Shown piece after piece: positions 17,088-27,669 of a DNA stretch of 64,000 bases (the stretch's first letter is position 1; every line of letters begins with the position of its first letter). Below the pieces are notes generated by a model that saw only the letters and a program-made list of their open reading frames with translations, was not told the origin of the DNA and searched no databases. A program made the translations under genes and the position numbers. Source of the DNA: Opitutia bacterium (GTDB lineage: Bacteria; Verrucomicrobiota; Verrucomicrobiia; Opitutales; UBA953); NCBI GenBank assembly GCA_947470855.1, contig CANIUQ010000008.1, positions 1 to 64,000 of the forward strand, in the 5' to 3' direction.

Positions 17088-19220
17088 TTATTTGAATTCG
17101 AGGAGAGGGCTAATCGCTTCGCCTTTGGGGCTAACGAGGATAGCCTGCCAAGGGGTTCCGGCTTGGATGAAATCTCCTTCGGTGAATTTTTGACGGCGAG
17201 ATTTGATTCGTTCGTTAGAGGGTGAGTTCGGGCCAGCCGCTTTCTCGAGACGTAGGAGATCGGTTTCGAGGAGTGAGCGAGTGGCTCGCAGGGAAGCAAG
17301 GTCGCGATCAGGGAACTCGTGGTCGGCGGGGAAGAGTCCGATCGAACCTTCGGAGGCGATAAAGGCTAAGATAGCGGGTTCAGCCCAGTTGGCGAGATGG
17401 ACGACGCCAGTATCATTTTCTTTTTCAAGCCCGCCGATGCCGAGATTGAGTGGGCGAATTTTTTTCCAATTCGAAATCAAAGCGAGCCCTTGGCGATTGC
17501 CGTCGGGAAGCATAATTTCGATGAGACAATTATTGTCATTTAATGTTTTAGCGGTGCCATCGGGGAAATTGAGTGTGATGGCATTGCGTCGAGTTCCGAC
17601 GGCGATTTCGATGGGAGCACGTCCGACGGGTGTACTGGTCTCTATCCAACTGGCTTGTGGGCTTCGGCGAATTTCACTGGGGATGAACTTCGTTTTGTCA
17701 TCGCGATTAAAAAATACTTCCAGAGGTAGTACTCGCATTTGCACGAGCAAATTGGATTGAGGTGAGGCTCCGCTTGCCTCGATGAATTTATTAATCTTTT
17801 CAGCGGCGTTGGGTGAAAGTTTAAATTCTCCTGTAGAGGGTGCATTGGGTCCAACATCGGCGGTGGACCATTGTCCTGAGATGAGAATCATTGGGCGGAT
17901 ATCACACCGAGCAATGAGTTCAATGCGTTGCTGGATTTCTAAAAGTTTTGGCCAATCGGGGCGAGATTTCAGTTGGAGACTTTCTCCGGTTTGAATAGCT
18001 TCTTGGGCTTCGATTTGGAGCGAGGGTGCGATAGTGGTTTTTTTGAAAACTTGCGGGTTTTCGATCTTTGCCCGGAGTTGGAGGATTACTTTAGGCACAT
18101 AGTTGGATTGGAGCCGTGTGAGGTACTGTTCTTGGTACCGTTGTGCAAAAGTTGGAGACAGTTGACTGGTTTCTAGCCACAGCTTGGCGGCGCCAACGTA
18201 GTCATTACTTTCCAGCAGACTGGCGATATTCTTAATGGCAATGTTGGCTCGATAAAGTTCATCGGACTTTGTTGTGTCGATGGAGGGAGTAGGAGGTGTT
18301 TCGATTACGACGGTTGCTGGAGTAGAGTCGGATTTTTGGAAGATGAGGAAGAGTGCGACGACTAGACCAATGATGAGAGAGACGATGACGATAAGGACGG
18401 TACGTGAAATAGTGGCGTTGAAAGAGTTAGAGGTGGGTGCTGACGATGCTTCAGTCGGTGTGGAGAAGGCAAGTGGGGTTGCACCGACTCCGGTAGCAGC
18501 TTGGCGTGCAAGATCCCCTGTGGGTGGGGCAATGAGTTTAGCTTGATTGAAATCGATCTCAGTTCGACCTGGGACCGTTCCGACCGCCCAGTGAAATCCT
18601 TCTGCGCCTGTGACGCTTGCGTTGGTTGTGAAAGTTGCGTGCCATGAACCTCGACCCAAGAGGGCGGCTGATTCAGCAAGCAAACGAAGTAAGCGTGCGT
18701 CTTCGGGAGGGTTGCGTAGTGCTAGTGAGTTAGCGCCGGCAGGACCTACCAGCCATGCTGCTTTAGCACCTGATCCTGCGAAGTCTCTCCATCCTGATGC
18801 GGGAGTGAGAGGGGGGTGATTTTCTAAATGAAGAGTTTCGTCTGCAGCGGTTAACCAAGTTGGACCCTCTTTCCATTCATCCACCCAGCCCTTCCAACGA
18901 AGAGCGATGGCGGCGGGTGCCGTAAGTACCGAGATTTCATCGGCGGAAAAGACGAGATGGTGGGCGAGGCGATTATTGCGTTGCGAATAATCTAAACCGC
19001 GAGCGACAAAACGCGAAAGGACGAACCAAGACTGTCCGCCGCTTTCGATGATACGATAAGTGAAGGTTGCGCCTTCGTTGGATTCGTGTGGTGTGCCGAT
19101 GGATTCGAGAATTTGGGTAAGCCTTTCTGGAATCGATTGATGACGGGCCACGGTGCAAAATCCAGAGCGACCTGGAGTGAGTCCTCGTGGGGCAGATGTA
19201 AAAATAAGCTGGAGTGGCAT
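17088..19220 (-). CDS. GAP1-N-like GTPase-associated membrane protein
   Basis: A 710-residue protein. Residues 1-235 resemble the GAP1-N domain (GTPase-associated protein 1, N-terminal): LIFTSAPRGLTPGRSGFCTV at the start, then WFVLSRFVARGLDYSQRNNR and LAHHLVFSADEI. A linker follows, then one membrane helix (about 272-294, TVLIVIVSLIIGLVVALFLIF) and a 415-residue region likely outside the membrane. GAP1-N proteins have been described beside specialised GTPases in predicted conflict or signalling systems. Here it lies 2 bp downstream of just such a GTPase, which supports the assignment. The family name is from memory and should be checked by profile search. Confidence 0.75.
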   Translation of the reverse strand: MPLQLIFTSAPRGLTPGRSGFCTVARHQSIPERLTQILESIGTPHESNEGATFTYRIIESGGQSWFVLSRFVARGLDYSQRNNRLAHHLVFSADEISVLTAPAAIALRWKGWVDEWKEGPTWLTAADETLHLENHPPLTPASGWRDFAGSGAKAAWLVGPAGANSLALRNPPEDARLLRLLAESAALLGRGSWHATFTTNASVTGAEGFHWAVGTVPGRTEIDFNQAKLIAPPTGDLARQAATGVGATPLAFSTPTEASSAPTSNSFNATISRTVLIVIVSLIIGLVVALFLIFQKSDSTPATVVIETPPTPSIDTTKSDELYRANIAIKNIASLLESNDYVGAAKLWLETSQLSPTFAQRYQEQYLTRLQSNYVPKVILQLRAKIENPQVFKKTTIAPSLQIEAQEAIQTGESLQLKSRPDWPKLLEIQQRIELIARCDIRPMILISGQWSTADVGPNAPSTGEFKLSPNAAEKINKFIEASGASPQSNLLVQMRVLPLEVFFNRDDKTKFIPSEIRRSPQASWIETSTPVGRAPIEIAVGTRRNAITLNFPDGTAKTLNDNNCLIEIMLPDGNRQGLALISNWKKIRPLNLGIGGLEKENDTGVVHLANWAEPAILAFIASEGSIGLFPADHEFPDRDLASLRATRSLLETDLLRLEKAAGPNSPSNERIKSRRQKFTEGDFIQAGTPWQAILVSPKGEAISPLLEFK

Positions 19221-19222
19221 GA

Positions 19223-20944
19223 TTAGGACTTCGCTGGAATCAGTTCAGGACAGGATTGGTGGAGTAGCCAGTAGACTGGACTTTCGACATTCGTGGGGGA
19301 GAGTTTTTGAGGGTCGGGGGCGATACGTCCGGCGTTTGGTCCGCTCGTGATTATCGTTGGTTGATGGCCGAAAGAGCTCGCGGCAAAATAACGAATCTCT
19401 TCTGCCAATGACTCAGCGGTGGCAACGAGACCAGGGCAGAGATTAATCAGAACTTGACGTACTCGTTGCGAATTACGGTCGATGGCGGCCTCATCGATTT
19501 TTCCTTCAACTAAAATTGGTTCGAGTGGTGAAGGGAGGAGGAATTGCCAGGTGTCGGATTTGCCGACGACAAAAGCGAGAGGTGTGGCGATGCGTTGATT
19601 TTGACTGATACCTAAGACACGTTTAATTCGCGTTTCCATTTCAGCGAGGATGGTGTCTTGTTGATCGATGCGTCCCTTAATGGAGAGTTGTGGATCATCG
19701 ACTCCAATCAGTTTGGCTTTGAAGCGTGCGTTGGCGGTGGGGTCGAAAAGGAAAACAAGGCCAGCCGAGGAAGCCACGTGCATCGCCCCAGGTGAATCGT
19801 GAATATCGATACCTGGCTCGAAGTGCTCACCGGCATTATCGTAGAGAATCAGTGAAGTCTCTTGGCGTTTAGTTCCTGGTCGACTGATAGTGTAGATGAA
19901 AGGACGGGGGAGAGAGACTAATCGACCGAGTCGTGGAAGTTTTTCGTAGGTGGCGCCTTCGAGAGCGGTTTTTCCTAAGAGAGCGTCTTCGGGAGTGGAG
20001 GCGGAGAACAGCGTATTTCGCATTTGGTTGAGCAGGATATTTCCGCTCGGGTCTCCGTCTTTAAAAGCCAGACCGAAATCCTCGGGTAAGCGATCTTGTA
20101 GGATGCGTGTTAAAACAGCGAGGTAGTAGGATTTTCCGGCGCTTGGTGCACCGACGACCGAGATGATGCGGTGTGGCATATCGAGATAGCCTGGAGGTAA
20201 TTGACGGCGGCAATGAGGGCAGGCGATGTCTGTGCAAGCGAGGCCCATCGGGTCGAGGGCCAGACCTTGGTCGTTGAATCGTGTGGGATGAAATCGTAAC
20301 CGCGCATCGGGACCTAGTATAGGATCTCCGCGAAGATTTTCATGAACAGCGATGCTGAGAGCGTCGCCCGCGTCAAAGCGAGTCCAGCAGACTGGGCACA
20401 CGTGTTCACCTTTATTTTGTTCTTCGGCTAAAGGGGTCGTTGTTGGTGAAGTTATCGTTGAAGAAGCGGGGGCCGAGAGAAGAGAAGCGATGTGGTTCAG
20501 TTTGAATCCGATTTCTAAACCTTGCGGAGTGGTAGCGAGAGTTTCTGGAGCGCGGCCTAATTGGATAGCTGTATCCATTAATTTCTTTGGTTCGAATTCG
20601 CCGAGTAGTTCTCCTGAGTGTGCGTCGAAGAGGGCCCACAAATCCGTTTTTACGTTTTTAAAAATTTCTTCCTCACTTGGAGAGATAACGTAAAGTGAAT
20701 TCTCAAATTGGAGAGTAGATGAGTCGGAAATGACTTGGGCGGAGGTGAGGGGTGAGCCGTTGACTAGGATGTAAGCATCGCGATTCGGTTCGAGAGCGAG
20801 TTTTTTGGCCGACCCTGTGATGGTGATGAGAGGTTTGCTGCTTCCGATAGGGAGGGTGAGGGGGAGGGAGGTTGCCGCCCCTTTTGTCCCATTTAAGCAG
20901 TCAATCCATTGAACTAACGGCTTTTTTTTCGTGGAGATGAACAT
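19223..20944 (-). CDS. Zinc-ribbon GTPase, first gene of GAP1/GYF operon
   Basis: A 573-residue predicted GTP-binding protein. The N-terminal 1-90 looks like a degenerate FHA-type beta sandwich (ITITGSAKKLALEPNRDAYI, then VNGSPL). Two CxxC pairs (C183/C186 and C242/C245) make a split zinc ribbon just before the nucleotide-binding core. G1 is GAPSAGKSYY (265-274), G3 is DNAGE (369-373) and G4 reads GKSD (461-464) in place of NKxD. The layout, with a long insert between G1 and G3 and AxKSxx-LAVL, matches the DO-GTPase type found with GAP1 proteins. ATG 20944 has no clear Shine-Dalgarno. It leads the four-gene operon and faces the ECF sigma gene. Confidence 0.78.
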   Translation of the reverse strand: MFISTKKKPLVQWIDCLNGTKGAATSLPLTLPIGSSKPLITITGSAKKLALEPNRDAYILVNGSPLTSAQVISDSSTLQFENSLYVISPSEEEIFKNVKTDLWALFDAHSGELLGEFEPKKLMDTAIQLGRAPETLATTPQGLEIGFKLNHIASLLSAPASSTITSPTTTPLAEEQNKGEHVCPVCWTRFDAGDALSIAVHENLRGDPILGPDARLRFHPTRFNDQGLALDPMGLACTDIACPHCRRQLPPGYLDMPHRIISVVGAPSAGKSYYLAVLTRILQDRLPEDFGLAFKDGDPSGNILLNQMRNTLFSASTPEDALLGKTALEGATYEKLPRLGRLVSLPRPFIYTISRPGTKRQETSLILYDNAGEHFEPGIDIHDSPGAMHVASSAGLVFLFDPTANARFKAKLIGVDDPQLSIKGRIDQQDTILAEMETRIKRVLGISQNQRIATPLAFVVGKSDTWQFLLPSPLEPILVEGKIDEAAIDRNSQRVRQVLINLCPGLVATAESLAEEIRYFAASSFGHQPTIITSGPNAGRIAPDPQKLSPTNVESPVYWLLHQSCPELIPAKS

Positions 20945-21041
20945 GGTTCAGGCCTGAGTGCGGAAGGCACAAACTACAGTTGAAATCTTTAAAGATGTCA
21001 CCACCATAGTCATCTCCGTGGTTATACGGAAAAGACTCTAC
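20945..21041. promoter_or_regulatory. Divergent control region with two palindromes
   Basis: This 97-bp gap separates the leftward GTPase operon from the rightward sigma factor gene. It holds a 10-bp perfect palindrome TCAGGCCTGA (20948-20957), 3 bp from the GTPase start codon, and a 12-bp perfect palindrome ATCTTTAAAGAT (20985-20996). TTGAAA at 20980-20985 with CATAGT at 21005-21010 is a weak rightward promoter match with a long 19-bp spacer. Operator function is inferred only. Confidence 0.4.
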
Positions 21042-21632
21042 ATGGAAAACGAAGCTGACCAGTCTGCTATCAACCGTGCCCGCAATGGGGACGTAGGAGC
21101 TTTCAATGAATTAGTGCTTCTTTATCAGGGTCGGATTTTTGCCAAAGTTTTCTCTCTCTTGCGTAATCGTCAGGACGCCGAGGAGATTACACAAGATACC
21201 TTTATTCGAGCCCATCGGGCTTTATCATCATTTCGTGGAACCGCTTCTTTTTCCACGTGGATACATCAAATTGGACTCAATTTAGCGAGAAATCGCTACT
21301 GGTATTGGCGTCGTCGTAAGCGCGATGAATCCCTTTCGTTGGATGCTGATTTAGGTGGGGAATCTGGTTCGACCATGCATGATTTGTTTAGCGATGGTTC
21401 TTCGGGTCCCGAATCTGAGGCTCAGCACAATGAATTCGTGAGAAAAGTGGCCGAATGTATGGAGCGATTAAAGCCTGAGCATGCGCTTATTTTGACCATG
21501 AGAAATGTGCAAAATATGGCCTATGAAGACATTGCGGAGGAGTTGGGCTTATCGATTGGCACTGTTAAAAGTCGAATTAATCGGGCTCGTGAGGCATTGC
21601 GCGAGATGATGGGGGAGGAGTTTATTCAATGA
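21042..21632 (+). CDS. ECF-type RNA polymerase sigma factor
   Basis: Extracytoplasmic-function sigma-70 factor (196 aa from ATG 21042, which has GGAAAAG about 8 bases upstream). Region 2 is at about 20-90 (AFNELVLLYQGRIF, DAEEITQDTFIRAHRAL, FSTWIHQIGLNLARN). Region 4 is at about 135-190 (YEDIAEELGLSIGTVKSRIN), a helix-turn-helix for the -35 element. Region 1.1 and region 3 are absent, as expected. An upstream in-frame extension to 20958 lacks family similarity. The stop overlaps the next start by 4 bp, a usual sigma/anti-sigma arrangement. The regulon is unknown; the divergent GTPase operon is an obvious candidate. Confidence 0.95.
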   Translation: MENEADQSAINRARNGDVGAFNELVLLYQGRIFAKVFSLLRNRQDAEEITQDTFIRAHRALSSFRGTASFSTWIHQIGLNLARNRYWYWRRRKRDESLSLDADLGGESGSTMHDLFSDGSSGPESEAQHNEFVRKVAECMERLKPEHALILTMRNVQNMAYEDIAEELGLSIGTVKSRINRAREALREMMGEEFIQ

Positions 21633-22123
21633 ATTTACAAGAATTTCAGTCATTAGTGGCCAATTACCTTGATGGCAGTGCCAGTCCTGAGGAGATTCAT
21701 CGTTTGCGTGAGATGATGGATCAGTCTCCTACGTTACGTCGTCTTTTCCGTCGTCAGTTCATGCTTCATCGCTTGCAGGTTCGTTTCCTCTCTCAGCGTA
21801 AGGAAAATCAAGCTGGCCCAGCTATTTCTTGGTTAGGTCTCTTTGCTGGTCGAATGAGCCGTTTGGCTGCTTATCTTTGTTTATTGGCGGTTGTTTTCGT
21901 TCAAGCCCGTTTGTCGTTACCTGCTGAATACAGTGGTCTCATGCTTTACGTGCAAGAGGGTGCGACAGAGTATGCTGAGCCTACTCCTGAAGACTTTGCA
22001 CCGTTTGAGGTTATGCCTCAGTCTTCGATGACGGAGTCGCCCAGTGATGCGGCTTTATCCACCGAATCTGGCTCAAGACTTAAGGCCAATCGGACTAAGG
22101 ATATTTCCCCAAAAGAAGACTGA
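21629..22123 (+). CDS. Probable membrane anti-sigma factor
   Basis: A 164-residue single-pass membrane protein. The cytosolic part (1-72) begins LQEFQSLVANYLDGSASPEE, followed by a helical RLREMMDQSP segment as in the short anti-sigma domains of PVC and Bacteroidota FecR-like regulators. One membrane helix is at about 78-92 (RLAAYLCLLAVVFVQ). The roughly 70-residue external tail is acidic and low in structure. No zinc-binding HxxxCxxC motif is seen. Translational coupling to the ECF sigma gene (ATGA overlap) is the main ground for the call. Confidence 0.7.
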   Translation: MNLQEFQSLVANYLDGSASPEEIHRLREMMDQSPTLRRLFRRQFMLHRLQVRFLSQRKENQAGPAISWLGLFAGRMSRLAAYLCLLAVVFVQARLSLPAEYSGLMLYVQEGATEYAEPTPEDFAPFEVMPQSSMTESPSDAALSTESGSRLKANRTKDISPKED

Positions 22124-22173
22124 TACGGAATCCGCCTTGCCTTGGCCACTGAGGGTGGTCATCTGGAACTTTC

Positions 22174-23922
22174 ATGCAGGCCGAATCATCCAGGCCGGAG
22201 GTAAGACTTCAGGGCATCGCCGCCGCACCCGGCGTGAGCCGGGGTCCTGCTTATCTACTTTTTCAGGGTAAAGCCATTGTCGCCTGTGAAAAGATTTCGG
22301 ATGTCGAAGGCGAGATTCGTCGCTTCGAGGGTGCGCTTTCATCGACGCGATTGGAGATCGCCAAACTGCGCAATCAAGTGGCAGCGAGTTTAGGGGAAAA
22401 CGAGGCGGCGATTTTTGATGCTCATCTTTTGGTTTTAGAGGACGTTGCGCTCATCGATGACGTCAATAAAGAGGTCCGTCAGACTGGATTAAATATTGAA
22501 CACTGTTTCCAAGAAGTTGCTCAACGATACATCGATATTTTTGAGAGGATGGAGGATGATTTCTTGCGCGAGCGTGCTGCAGATATTCGTGATGTCACTG
22601 GTCGAGTCATGAATCATTTGTTGGGAGCTCGTCCGGAGCATAAAGTTCAGTCTGCTTTACAGCAGGTTGTGGTTGCCAAAGATTTAACTCCTTCTGAAAC
22701 CGCGACACTTCCAACTGATGGTGTGTTAGGATTTGTGACGGAAGAAGGCGGCCAGACAGGCCACTCTGCGATTATGGCGCGGGCATTGAACATTCCTGCC
22801 GTGGTGGGAGTGAAGGGGCTCTTGGCGACGGTTGAGGATGGCGACAGCGTTTTAGTCGATGGTCAGTCAGGTCTGGTAATTATTAATCCAACTTCGGCGA
22901 CGCTGGAAGCCTATCGTGGTAAAGAAATCGCCATCCAGACTCAGCGCGATCGGGTGATGCGTGAGATTAGTTTACCCGATTGCACGCGCGATGGTCACGC
23001 CTTCGCGATTCAGGCGAATATTGGTGGGCCCGAGGATATGATGGGTGTGCAAGAATATTATGCACATGGAGTCGGACTTTATCGAACGGAGAATTTATTT
23101 TTACGTTTGGATGCGTGGCCTTCGGAGGAAGATCAGTTTGATGAGTATGTTGAGGTCGTGCGCCAAGCTCAGGGTAAGATGGTGACTTTTCGCACTTTGG
23201 ATTTGGGGGGAGATAAGCGATTGGGTGATTTAACGGATGAGGCTAATCCCTTTATGGGATACCGAGCCATTCGACTGTGTCTCGACCGTCCTGATATCTT
23301 TCGTCCGCAGTTACGTGCCATTTTACGGGCGGCGGTGCATGGTCCGGTTGCGGTGATGTTCCCGATGATTTCGAATGTAGAGGAATTGCGTCAGGCGAAG
23401 CATTTTTATCATTCAGTAATGAATGAATTGGCTAGTGAAGGGGTGGTGCAATCGACCAAGCCTCGTTTAGGTGCCATGATTGAAATTCCTTCGGCGGCTT
23501 TGCTGGCTAATCACCTCGCTCGTGAATTAGATTTCTTTAGCGTCGGTACGAATGATCTTGTGCAGTATCTCTTGGCTGTGGATCGGGGAAATCAGCGAAT
23601 TGCTAAACTGTATGACCCTGCGAATCCGGCGGTGATTTCAACCCTCGAGTCTATTTTCCGTGCGGCACAGAGGCAGGGGATTAGTTCGGCTGTGTGTGGA
23701 GAGTTAGCAGGTGATCCTCACTGGGCTCCTTTGTTAATTGGATTGGGAGCTCAAGAGTTGAGTATGACTCCGACAGCGATTCCCGAAGTGCGCTATGTTT
23801 TACGTCACTCCACCCATACCGAACTGAAAGATTTAGTCGCTCGGGTGCAGGCCGAGACGGATAGTGCGGTTATCAAAAAAATTCTTAATGACTTTAAATT
23901 GAGTAAACTGAATTATCATTAA
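22174..23922 (+). CDS. ptsI: Phosphoenolpyruvate-protein phosphotransferase (EI)
   Basis: Enzyme I autophosphorylates from PEP and passes the phosphate to HPr. The N-terminal start QGIAAAPGVSRGPAYLL is canonical. The phospho-accepting His197 lies in EGGQTGHSAIMARALNIPAV. The PEP-binding barrel carries YRTENLFL, TFRTLDLGGDKRL, FFSVGTNDLVQYLL and the C-terminal Cys motif SSAVCGELAGD. 582 residues is full length. No HPr or sugar EII gene is adjacent, so in this genome it may serve a regulatory PTS. The gene is followed directly by hisC (TAATG overlap). Confidence 0.97.
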   Translation: MQAESSRPEVRLQGIAAAPGVSRGPAYLLFQGKAIVACEKISDVEGEIRRFEGALSSTRLEIAKLRNQVAASLGENEAAIFDAHLLVLEDVALIDDVNKEVRQTGLNIEHCFQEVAQRYIDIFERMEDDFLRERAADIRDVTGRVMNHLLGARPEHKVQSALQQVVVAKDLTPSETATLPTDGVLGFVTEEGGQTGHSAIMARALNIPAVVGVKGLLATVEDGDSVLVDGQSGLVIINPTSATLEAYRGKEIAIQTQRDRVMREISLPDCTRDGHAFAIQANIGGPEDMMGVQEYYAHGVGLYRTENLFLRLDAWPSEEDQFDEYVEVVRQAQGKMVTFRTLDLGGDKRLGDLTDEANPFMGYRAIRLCLDRPDIFRPQLRAILRAAVHGPVAVMFPMISNVEELRQAKHFYHSVMNELASEGVVQSTKPRLGAMIEIPSAALLANHLARELDFFSVGTNDLVQYLLAVDRGNQRIAKLYDPANPAVISTLESIFRAAQRQGISSAVCGELAGDPHWAPLLIGLGAQELSMTPTAIPEVRYVLRHSTHTELKDLVARVQAETDSAVIKKILNDFKLSKLNYH

Positions 23923-25016
23923 TGGCTTCATCGGCACCGACACCTAATCCACACATTGCGGCATTGCATGCCTATAAACCAGGGGAGCAACCGCAGGGTG
24001 GTGGCTGGATTAAGTTAAATACGAACGAAAACCCTTATGCACCGAGCCCTAAAGTTGCACAAGCCATCCAAGCCTTGCTGAGTGAAGAGGCATCGGTTCT
24101 GCGTCTTTATCCCTCTCCGGATTCGGCACCCTTACGTGAAGCTGCTGGGCGATTACATCATTTTCCTGCCGAAAATATCGTCGCAGGAAATGGTTCGGAC
24201 GACCTGTTGAATCTCTTGATTCGTGCCTATGCTGGTCCGCAGCGACCTGTTGGTATGTTGGAGCCAAGTTATTCCCTCTATCCTGTGTTGGCGGCAGCAC
24301 AAGGTGCGCCAGTGGTGAAAGTGCCAGTAGGCTTAGATGGTTCCTTTGAGGTTAAGGCAGTGGTTGATTCGGGTGCCTCGATTTTCTTTTTAACGAGTCC
24401 CAATGCTCCTCTGGGAGCTGCTTTGGCTTTGCACCGTGTGCGAGAATTAGCCGCAGTCTTTCGGGGTTTGTTGGTTGTCGATGAAGCTTACGCTGCCTTT
24501 GCCGATGAGCATGCGGCCGATTTGCCTAAGCAATTTTCTCACGTTGTCGTCACGCGCACATTCTCTAAAGGTTATGCTTTAGCTGGATTGCGCGTCGGGT
24601 ATGCTCTCTGTTCGGCTGAAGTTGCCGAAGTTTTACATCGTGTGCGCGATAGTTATAACGTGGATCGTGTGGCACAGGTTGCGGCGGTGGCTGCTTTAGA
24701 GGATACCGCTTGGTTGAAATCGACCGTGGCAAAAATTTGTGCGACTCGTACGAGGGTTACTTCCGTTTTGCGTGATTATGGATGGCAGGTGAATCCCTCA
24801 TCCGGTAATTTTATTTTAGCTAACCCTGTAAAGCCTCAGCTGAGTCCCTCCGTGGCTTTGGCGGAGTCGGCATTTCAGTTTTTACGTGAGAGAAAGATTC
24901 TCGTCCGACGTTTTCCACAACATCCTTTAACCGAGAAGGGTTTGCGTATCACGATTGGAACCGATGCCGAAATGGATGCCTTTTTAGTGGCAGCCAGGGC
25001 TTGGACGGAAGGGTGA
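23922..25016 (+). CDS. hisC: Histidinol-phosphate aminotransferase
   Basis: PLP-dependent fold-type I aminotransferase that converts imidazole-acetol phosphate to histidinol phosphate (step 7 of histidine synthesis). Landmarks are [13 protein letters not shown] near residue 30, [15 protein letters not shown], the LTSPNAPLG loop, the DEAYAAFA aspartate, and the Schiff-base lysine in [17 protein letters not shown]. 364 residues is usual. It shares one base with the ptsI stop and is followed after 16 bp by hisB. Confidence 0.96.
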   Translation: MASSAPTPNPHIAALHAYKPGEQPQGGGWIKLNTNENPYAPSPKVAQAIQALLSEEASVLRLYPSPDSAPLREAAGRLHHFPAENIVAGNGSDDLLNLLIRAYAGPQRPVGMLEPSYSLYPVLAAAQGAPVVKVPVGLDGSFEVKAVVDSGASIFFLTSPNAPLGAALALHRVRELAAVFRGLLVVDEAYAAFADEHAADLPKQFSHVVVTRTFSKGYALAGLRVGYALCSAEVAEVLHRVRDSYNVDRVAQVAAVAALEDTAWLKSTVAKICATRTRVTSVLRDYGWQVNPSSGNFILANPVKPQLSPSVALAESAFQFLRERKILVRRFPQHPLTEKGLRITIGTDAEMDAFLVAARAWTEG

Positions 25017-25032
25017 GATTGACATTTTAGCG

Positions 25033-25656
25033 ATGGGCGATGATTGCTTTATTATGTCAGCAGGAGCTCGCCAAGCCACGATTCGACGCGATACCGCGGA
25101 GACTAAGATTCATCTTTCGGTCAATCTGGATGGGACCGGTGTATCGGAAATTTCTACCGGTGTCGCTTTTTTTGACCATATGCTCACCTTGTTCAGTCGC
25201 CATGCGATGATTGATCTTAAAGTGACGGCTTCGGGTGATACCGATGTTGATTATCACCATACCGTTGAAGATGTCGGAATTGTTCTTGGTTCTGCCATCA
25301 AAGAGGCCCTCGGAGATAAAGCGGGTATCCGTCGTTATGGTTTTTTCATTCTTCCGATGGATGAGACTTTGGCGCGTTGCGTCGTTGATTTGAGCAACCG
25401 TCCGATGATGATTTATCAAGTCGAGGTCACTAACTATATGGTGAAGGACTTTAACATCGCTTTGGTGAGAGAGTTTTTCCAAGGCCTCTCCAATTCACTC
25501 GGTTGTAATTTACACTTAAAGCTCGAGTATGGGGAGGAGCCTCACCATGTGGCTGAAGCTTTATTTAAGGCCTTTGCTCGTGCCTTGCGTGCTGCGGTTG
25601 AAATTGATCCTCGTCAAGGGGGTCGAGTTCCTAGCACCAAGGGGACGCTTGCCTAA
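25033..25656 (+). CDS. hisB: Imidazoleglycerol-phosphate dehydratase
   Basis: Manganese-dependent dehydratase of histidine synthesis (step 6), monofunctional form without the histidinol-phosphatase domain. Paired metal-binding motifs [14 protein letters not shown] and [16 protein letters not shown], then the mirror-image [22 protein letters not shown], are intact. The ATG at 25033 gives 207 residues; a second ATG at 25054 would also keep the whole domain, so the start is uncertain by seven codons. Its stop overlaps the hisH start. Confidence 0.97.
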   Translation: MGDDCFIMSAGARQATIRRDTAETKIHLSVNLDGTGVSEISTGVAFFDHMLTLFSRHAMIDLKVTASGDTDVDYHHTVEDVGIVLGSAIKEALGDKAGIRRYGFFILPMDETLARCVVDLSNRPMMIYQVEVTNYMVKDFNIALVREFFQGLSNSLGCNLHLKLEYGEEPHHVAEALFKAFARALRAAVEIDPRQGGRVPSTKGTLA

Positions 25657-26303
25657 TGGTTGAATCTTCTACCTCCAGCCATCGTCCACGAGTTGCTGTT
25701 GTCGATTATGGCATGGGTAATTTGCGGAGTGTCACTCGGGCTTTAATGGCGGTTGGGGCTGATGCCTATTTAGCGGCGACACCTCGATTAGCTGAATCTG
25801 CCGAAGCCGTTGTTTTTCCTGGTCAGGGGGCGATTGCGGACTGCATGGACTGTTTGAAGAACACTCAGTTTGACGCTTTTCTAAGAGAGTGGATTGCTGC
25901 CGATCGACCTTTTTTAGGGGTGTGTTTAGGCTTACAGGCTCTCTTTGAGCGTTCTGAGGAAGGGAATCGCTCTGGTCTGGGTATTTTTCCTGGGGTGATT
26001 ACCCGTTTCCCCTCTCAAGGACATTTACGCATTCCCCACATGGGCTGGAATGAGGCTGTCTTTAAGGAGTCGTGTCCCTTGACGGCGGGGTTGAGGGTTG
26101 AGGGGGAGCCTTTTTATTTTGTTCATAGTTATCGGCTTGTTAGCACTGACCCTGCTTTAATTTGGTGTGAAACGGATTATGCGGGTCGATTTGTGAGTGG
26201 GGTGAGGAGGGGGAGGGTTATGGCTACCCAGTTTCACCCCGAGAAAAGTCAGGTCAAAGGCTTGCAAATGTACCGCAATTTCCTGACTTTGACTGTCCGC
26301 TAA
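25656..26303 (+). CDS. hisH: Imidazole glycerol phosphate synthase, glutaminase subunit
   Basis: Glutamine amidotransferase subunit that supplies ammonia to HisF. The N-terminal [16 protein letters not shown], the nucleophile motif [18 protein letters not shown] and the catalytic His/Glu pair in [13 protein letters not shown] are all present. Length (215 aa) is normal. The partner hisF is not within the window, although the enzyme is obligately paired. It is translationally coupled to hisB (TAATG). Confidence 0.97.
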   Translation: MVESSTSSHRPRVAVVDYGMGNLRSVTRALMAVGADAYLAATPRLAESAEAVVFPGQGAIADCMDCLKNTQFDAFLREWIAADRPFLGVCLGLQALFERSEEGNRSGLGIFPGVITRFPSQGHLRIPHMGWNEAVFKESCPLTAGLRVEGEPFYFVHSYRLVSTDPALIWCETDYAGRFVSGVRRGRVMATQFHPEKSQVKGLQMYRNFLTLTVR

Positions 26304-26337
26304 CGTCACTTTGACCTCTGGCGGCCCCACTACCGTC

Positions 26338-27639
26338 ATGAGCTCACGCAACGCTACTCTCAAACTTAACGACAAAGACATCGTTCTTCCCATCATTGTT
26401 GGTACGGAAGGCGAGCATGCCGTGGATGTCCGCAAACTGCGCGACGAAACGATGTATGTGACTTTTGATGACGGTTATGCCAACACGGGCGCCTGCGAAT
26501 CCAAGGTTACCTTCATCGATGGTGATAAGGGAATTTTACGTTACCGTGGTTACTCCATTGAAGAATTGGCGGAAAAGTCGACCTTCATCGAGACAGCCTA
26601 TTTATTGATTTACGGCGAATTACCCAATGCCTCCCAGTTAAATAATTTTAAGACACAAATTTTAGATAACTCTCAGGTCCACGACGGGATTCGTATTGCC
26701 TTGAGTGGTTTCCCAGGCAGTGCCCATCCGATGGCGGTGCTTTCTGCGACATTGAACACTCTGGGATGTTACTACCCTGATCTTGGCACCAATGAGCGTG
26801 CGCATGATTTGGCGAAGTTTGATGAAACCGCTGCGGTTCTTATTTCCAAAGTTCGCACTTTAGCGGCATTGGCTCACCGGGCGAAGGAAGGCGAGCCACC
26901 GGTTTATCCTAAGCCAGGATTGGATTATTGTTCCAACTTCTTGCACTTACTTTTCTCTCAACCCAATGCTGATTATCAGGTTCATCCTGAAATCGCCAAA
27001 GCTTTGGATTTAATTCTCCTTTTACACGCCGATCATGAACAGAACTGCTCGACCTCGACTGTTCGCATGGTTGCTTCGGGTGGAGCTAATCTCTTCCCTT
27101 CGGTCTCGGCTGGTGTTTGTGCTTTGTGGGGTCCTCTTCATGGTGGCGCGAATCAGGCGGTGATTGAGATGTTGCAAGACATTCATGCGTCAGGAGATGA
27201 TGGCTCAAAGTTTATCGCCGACGCCAAGGACAAGACGAAGAACGTACGCCTCATGGGCTTTGGTCACCGCGTTTATAAGAACTACGATCCTCGAGCAAAA
27301 ATTATCAAAGCTCAGTGCGACCGAGTCTTAAAAGTTTTGGGTATCAACGATCCGCTTTTAGCGATTGCGATGCGCTTAGAGGAGGCGGCCTTAAATGACC
27401 CCTATTTCAAACAGCGAAATCTCTATCCGAATGTTGATTTCTATAGCGGAATCATTCTTAAGGCGATTGGGATTCCTTCGGAAATGTTTACGGTTATTTT
27501 TGCGATTGGACGTATGCCAGGGTGGATTTCGCACTGGAAAGAAATCGCGGAGAACCCAAAGCAAAAAATCCATCGTCCACGTCAAATTTACACTGGTCAA
27601 ACCGAGCGTAAATACGTGGCTATCGATAAACGCGGCTGA
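26338..27639 (+). CDS. gltA: Citrate synthase (type II, hexameric form)
   Basis: Condenses acetyl-CoA and oxaloacetate. From ATG 26338 (433 aa) the N-terminal beta domain is followed by the large helical domain. Catalytic segments are [33 protein letters not shown] (catalytic His), [14 protein letters not shown], and a C-terminal [10 protein letters not shown] with arginine-rich RPRQIYTG. The 27 bases upstream are open from a TTG, but that extension is not conserved. It lies 34 bp after hisH. PEP carboxylase at 31420 would provide its oxaloacetate. Confidence 0.97.
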   Translation: MSSRNATLKLNDKDIVLPIIVGTEGEHAVDVRKLRDETMYVTFDDGYANTGACESKVTFIDGDKGILRYRGYSIEELAEKSTFIETAYLLIYGELPNASQLNNFKTQILDNSQVHDGIRIALSGFPGSAHPMAVLSATLNTLGCYYPDLGTNERAHDLAKFDETAAVLISKVRTLAALAHRAKEGEPPVYPKPGLDYCSNFLHLLFSQPNADYQVHPEIAKALDLILLLHADHEQNCSTSTVRMVASGGANLFPSVSAGVCALWGPLHGGANQAVIEMLQDIHASGDDGSKFIADAKDKTKNVRLMGFGHRVYKNYDPRAKIIKAQCDRVLKVLGINDPLLAIAMRLEEAALNDPYFKQRNLYPNVDFYSGIILKAIGIPSEMFTVIFAIGRMPGWISHWKEIAENPKQKIHRPRQIYTGQTERKYVAIDKRG

Positions 27640-27669
27640 CGCTTCACTGTTTTTAAGTCGAAGAGCGTC